From Temnopleurus reevesii (Eukaryota; Echinodermata; Echinoidea; Temnopleuroida; Temnopleuridae), in assembly GCA_036244855.1 (NCBI GenBank), contig BQKZ01000660.1, positions 1 through 64,000 of the forward strand: 64,000 nucleotides of DNA. The letters are read 5' to 3'. Position numbers and translations under genes: made by a program. Under the pieces are notes generated by a model. The model saw only the letters and a list, made by a program, of their open reading frames with translations. It was not told the DNA's origin and did not search any database. Numbering within the stretch: position 1 is the first letter of the stretch; each line of letters opens with the position of its first letter. This document shows positions 62,629-64,000 of the stretch, one piece after another.

Positions 62629-63018
62629 NTAAAAACTGAGTGGAAAACTTAGAAACAACCTCCCACCCTCCCACCCACCCACCCACCCAAGTGTAACTGG
62701 CAAGGCATATACCATCGAGAATGAAGGCAAGTTGTTCTTTAAGTTTTTCACACCTTGATGAAACACCGTCCTGGCCTGCTAAATTCATAATTGTTAAAGT
62801 AAACTTTGGAAAAAGATATATGAAAAGTTGATGATGAAAGTTTTGACCTGCCCAAGATTTGGGCCTTCTTTTGCATTTACAATGATTGGGCTGGCCTTGT
62901 GCTACTGCTAGGCTTGCCTATTTTGGCATTACTGTAAATAGGTCTATGTTTTTGATGGTTTCTTTAAAGTTGAAAGTTTGAACACATCATCTTTCCAGGG
63001 ACCAGAATTGCATAAAGT
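62090..63018. repeat. Direct duplication across the N at 62629, with a polymorphic foldback insertion
   Basis: 62090-62555 and 62768-63018 share the CTGGCCTGCTAAATT ... CCAGAATTGCATAAAGT sequence. The first copy has an extra element at 62248-62463 whose ends are TAGTCCAGTTGAGGAC and its inverse. GCATTACTG flanks the insertion on both sides and occurs once in the second copy. Confidence 0.85.
62559..62631. repeat. (AAT)n microsatellite with an internal N
   Basis: An AAT run interrupted by the single N at 62629, which marks a contig join inside the repeat. Confidence 0.95.
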
Positions 63019-64000
63019 AAAACCCTCTCACTTCTTAAAACATATAGATTAATTTTGGTGGATCTCAAATGAGTGTCAATGTGTTAGTATGATGGAGAGT
63101 ACCTGAACACTAAGCTTCCGCCCAGTTTTTTCTTCAAAATCACTGTTCCGTAGAAAAGGGTTTTCTGTGATATCGCGCAGGAAACTTTTCCTTTTTAATT
63201 GGGGTTGAACAGTCGAGAGGGGTGAATTACCGCTAAGTGCAGGAAGATTTAAAAGCTGATGGGCCCTCGATAAACAATGAATACTCACAAGTATTTGGCC
63301 CCCACCAATTATCACAGGAATTGTAGTGGTGTGATAAAAAGCTTGGACCCTATTCGGATGGGTGTTTGGAAAGGAAATGGATTCTGTAATAGGAAGTTGA
63401 TTCGTTTATGGAAGAATAGTGGAATATATGGATGCATTTCTGTAGTTATCGAACTATTCCCAGTTCCTATCTTGAATATATTTCAAATGATACAATAGAT
63501 AGAACTGACCCCTTTGAGATATACCAAAATTGAAAATATAGGCCTGCCTATTTGTAGCAAAATTGTAATAGATTTAGTTCTCTTTGGATATCAGAAGTTT
63601 TTTCAATACAGAACATTGTGAGACAAAACAAACTTTCACCTTCGATTTAAAGACAAAATACTTTCCAATCATAAAACGGATGGAATCTTGTCACAGAAGT
63701 TTCTGATGTGACAATAATTTCCAGATCTTCTAATACATCTCGAGATAAAGTAAATTTTCCTTTGGCCAATAAAAAGAATTGTTTGGTGGCCAAATATTGC
63801 AATTTAGAAATAAATGTTGGTTGGTTGGTAAAATTTGGGAAAAGTATTTTAGAGTTTTTCCTTAGATTAGACTACTTTTGTATATGAAAAATTAGTCAAT
63901 CTTCATCTTCTGACTTGCTAGGACTTTCGAAATTCCCAAAACCTGATATATTCCCCACAAACAGATTGCCATTTCATTCAGTTGGAAAATGATGACTAAG
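63019..64000. other. AT-rich sequence, nothing recognised
   Basis: No repeat family or exon identified up to the window end. Confidence 0.6.

Noticed and set aside
1..64000. CRISPR arrays, operons or other prokaryotic systems
   Set aside because: The tandem repeats here are satellites, microsatellites or exon copies in a spliced eukaryotic gene; nothing prokaryotic is present.

Overview
The window is eukaryotic: long AT-rich introns, GT-AG splice sites, tRNA-derived SINEs, many small foldback elements and five single-N contig joins plus one N run of about 700 bases. The only gene I can identify is a large C-terminal part of a lethal giant larvae (Lgl/LLGL) gene on the + strand. Repeat style, high apparent heterozygosity and gene content suggest a marine invertebrate deuterostome, most likely an echinoderm such as a sea urchin. 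That taxon call is inference, not proof.

Layout. 1-9242: SINE and foldback elements and CT-rich tracts, with no exon I can support. 9243-44452: twenty Lgl coding exons that splice in one continuous frame to 978 residues plus stop; roughly the first 190 residues of the family lie upstream of the window. The exons encode the rest of the double WD-type beta-propeller, the loop with the three aPKC-target serines, and a long acidic C-terminal region ending in a conserved short motif. 44453 to about 47040: probable 3' UTR. 47040-50100: SINE remnant, a nested foldback element and about 1.4 kb of purine-rich strand. 50100-50390: CpG-rich probable promoter and first coding exon (MSMDILE, then a GT donor) of another + strand gene I cannot identify. 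50391-64000: mostly repeats, with two weak micro-exon candidates near 57.6-57.9 kb.

The most striking feature is inside the Lgl gene. Seven of its twenty exons (2, 5, 6, 8, 10, 15 and 19 in window numbering) sit beside tandem arrays of decayed partial copies of themselves. Arrays upstream of an exon carry acceptor plus exon start; arrays downstream carry exon end plus donor. The functional exon is always the last member of an upstream array or the first of a downstream one. This is what repeated tandem duplication across exon-intron boundaries, tolerated because one intact exon remains, would produce. Several copies keep usable splice sites, and exon 19 has a second fully intact copy whose phase would make the pair mutually exclusive.

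Separately, at least three single-N joins (11143, 52956, 62629) are flanked by direct repeats whose first copy stops at or near the N and whose second follows it, suggesting that two haplotypes were assembled in tandem. One of these shows a foldback element present in one copy and absent from the other.
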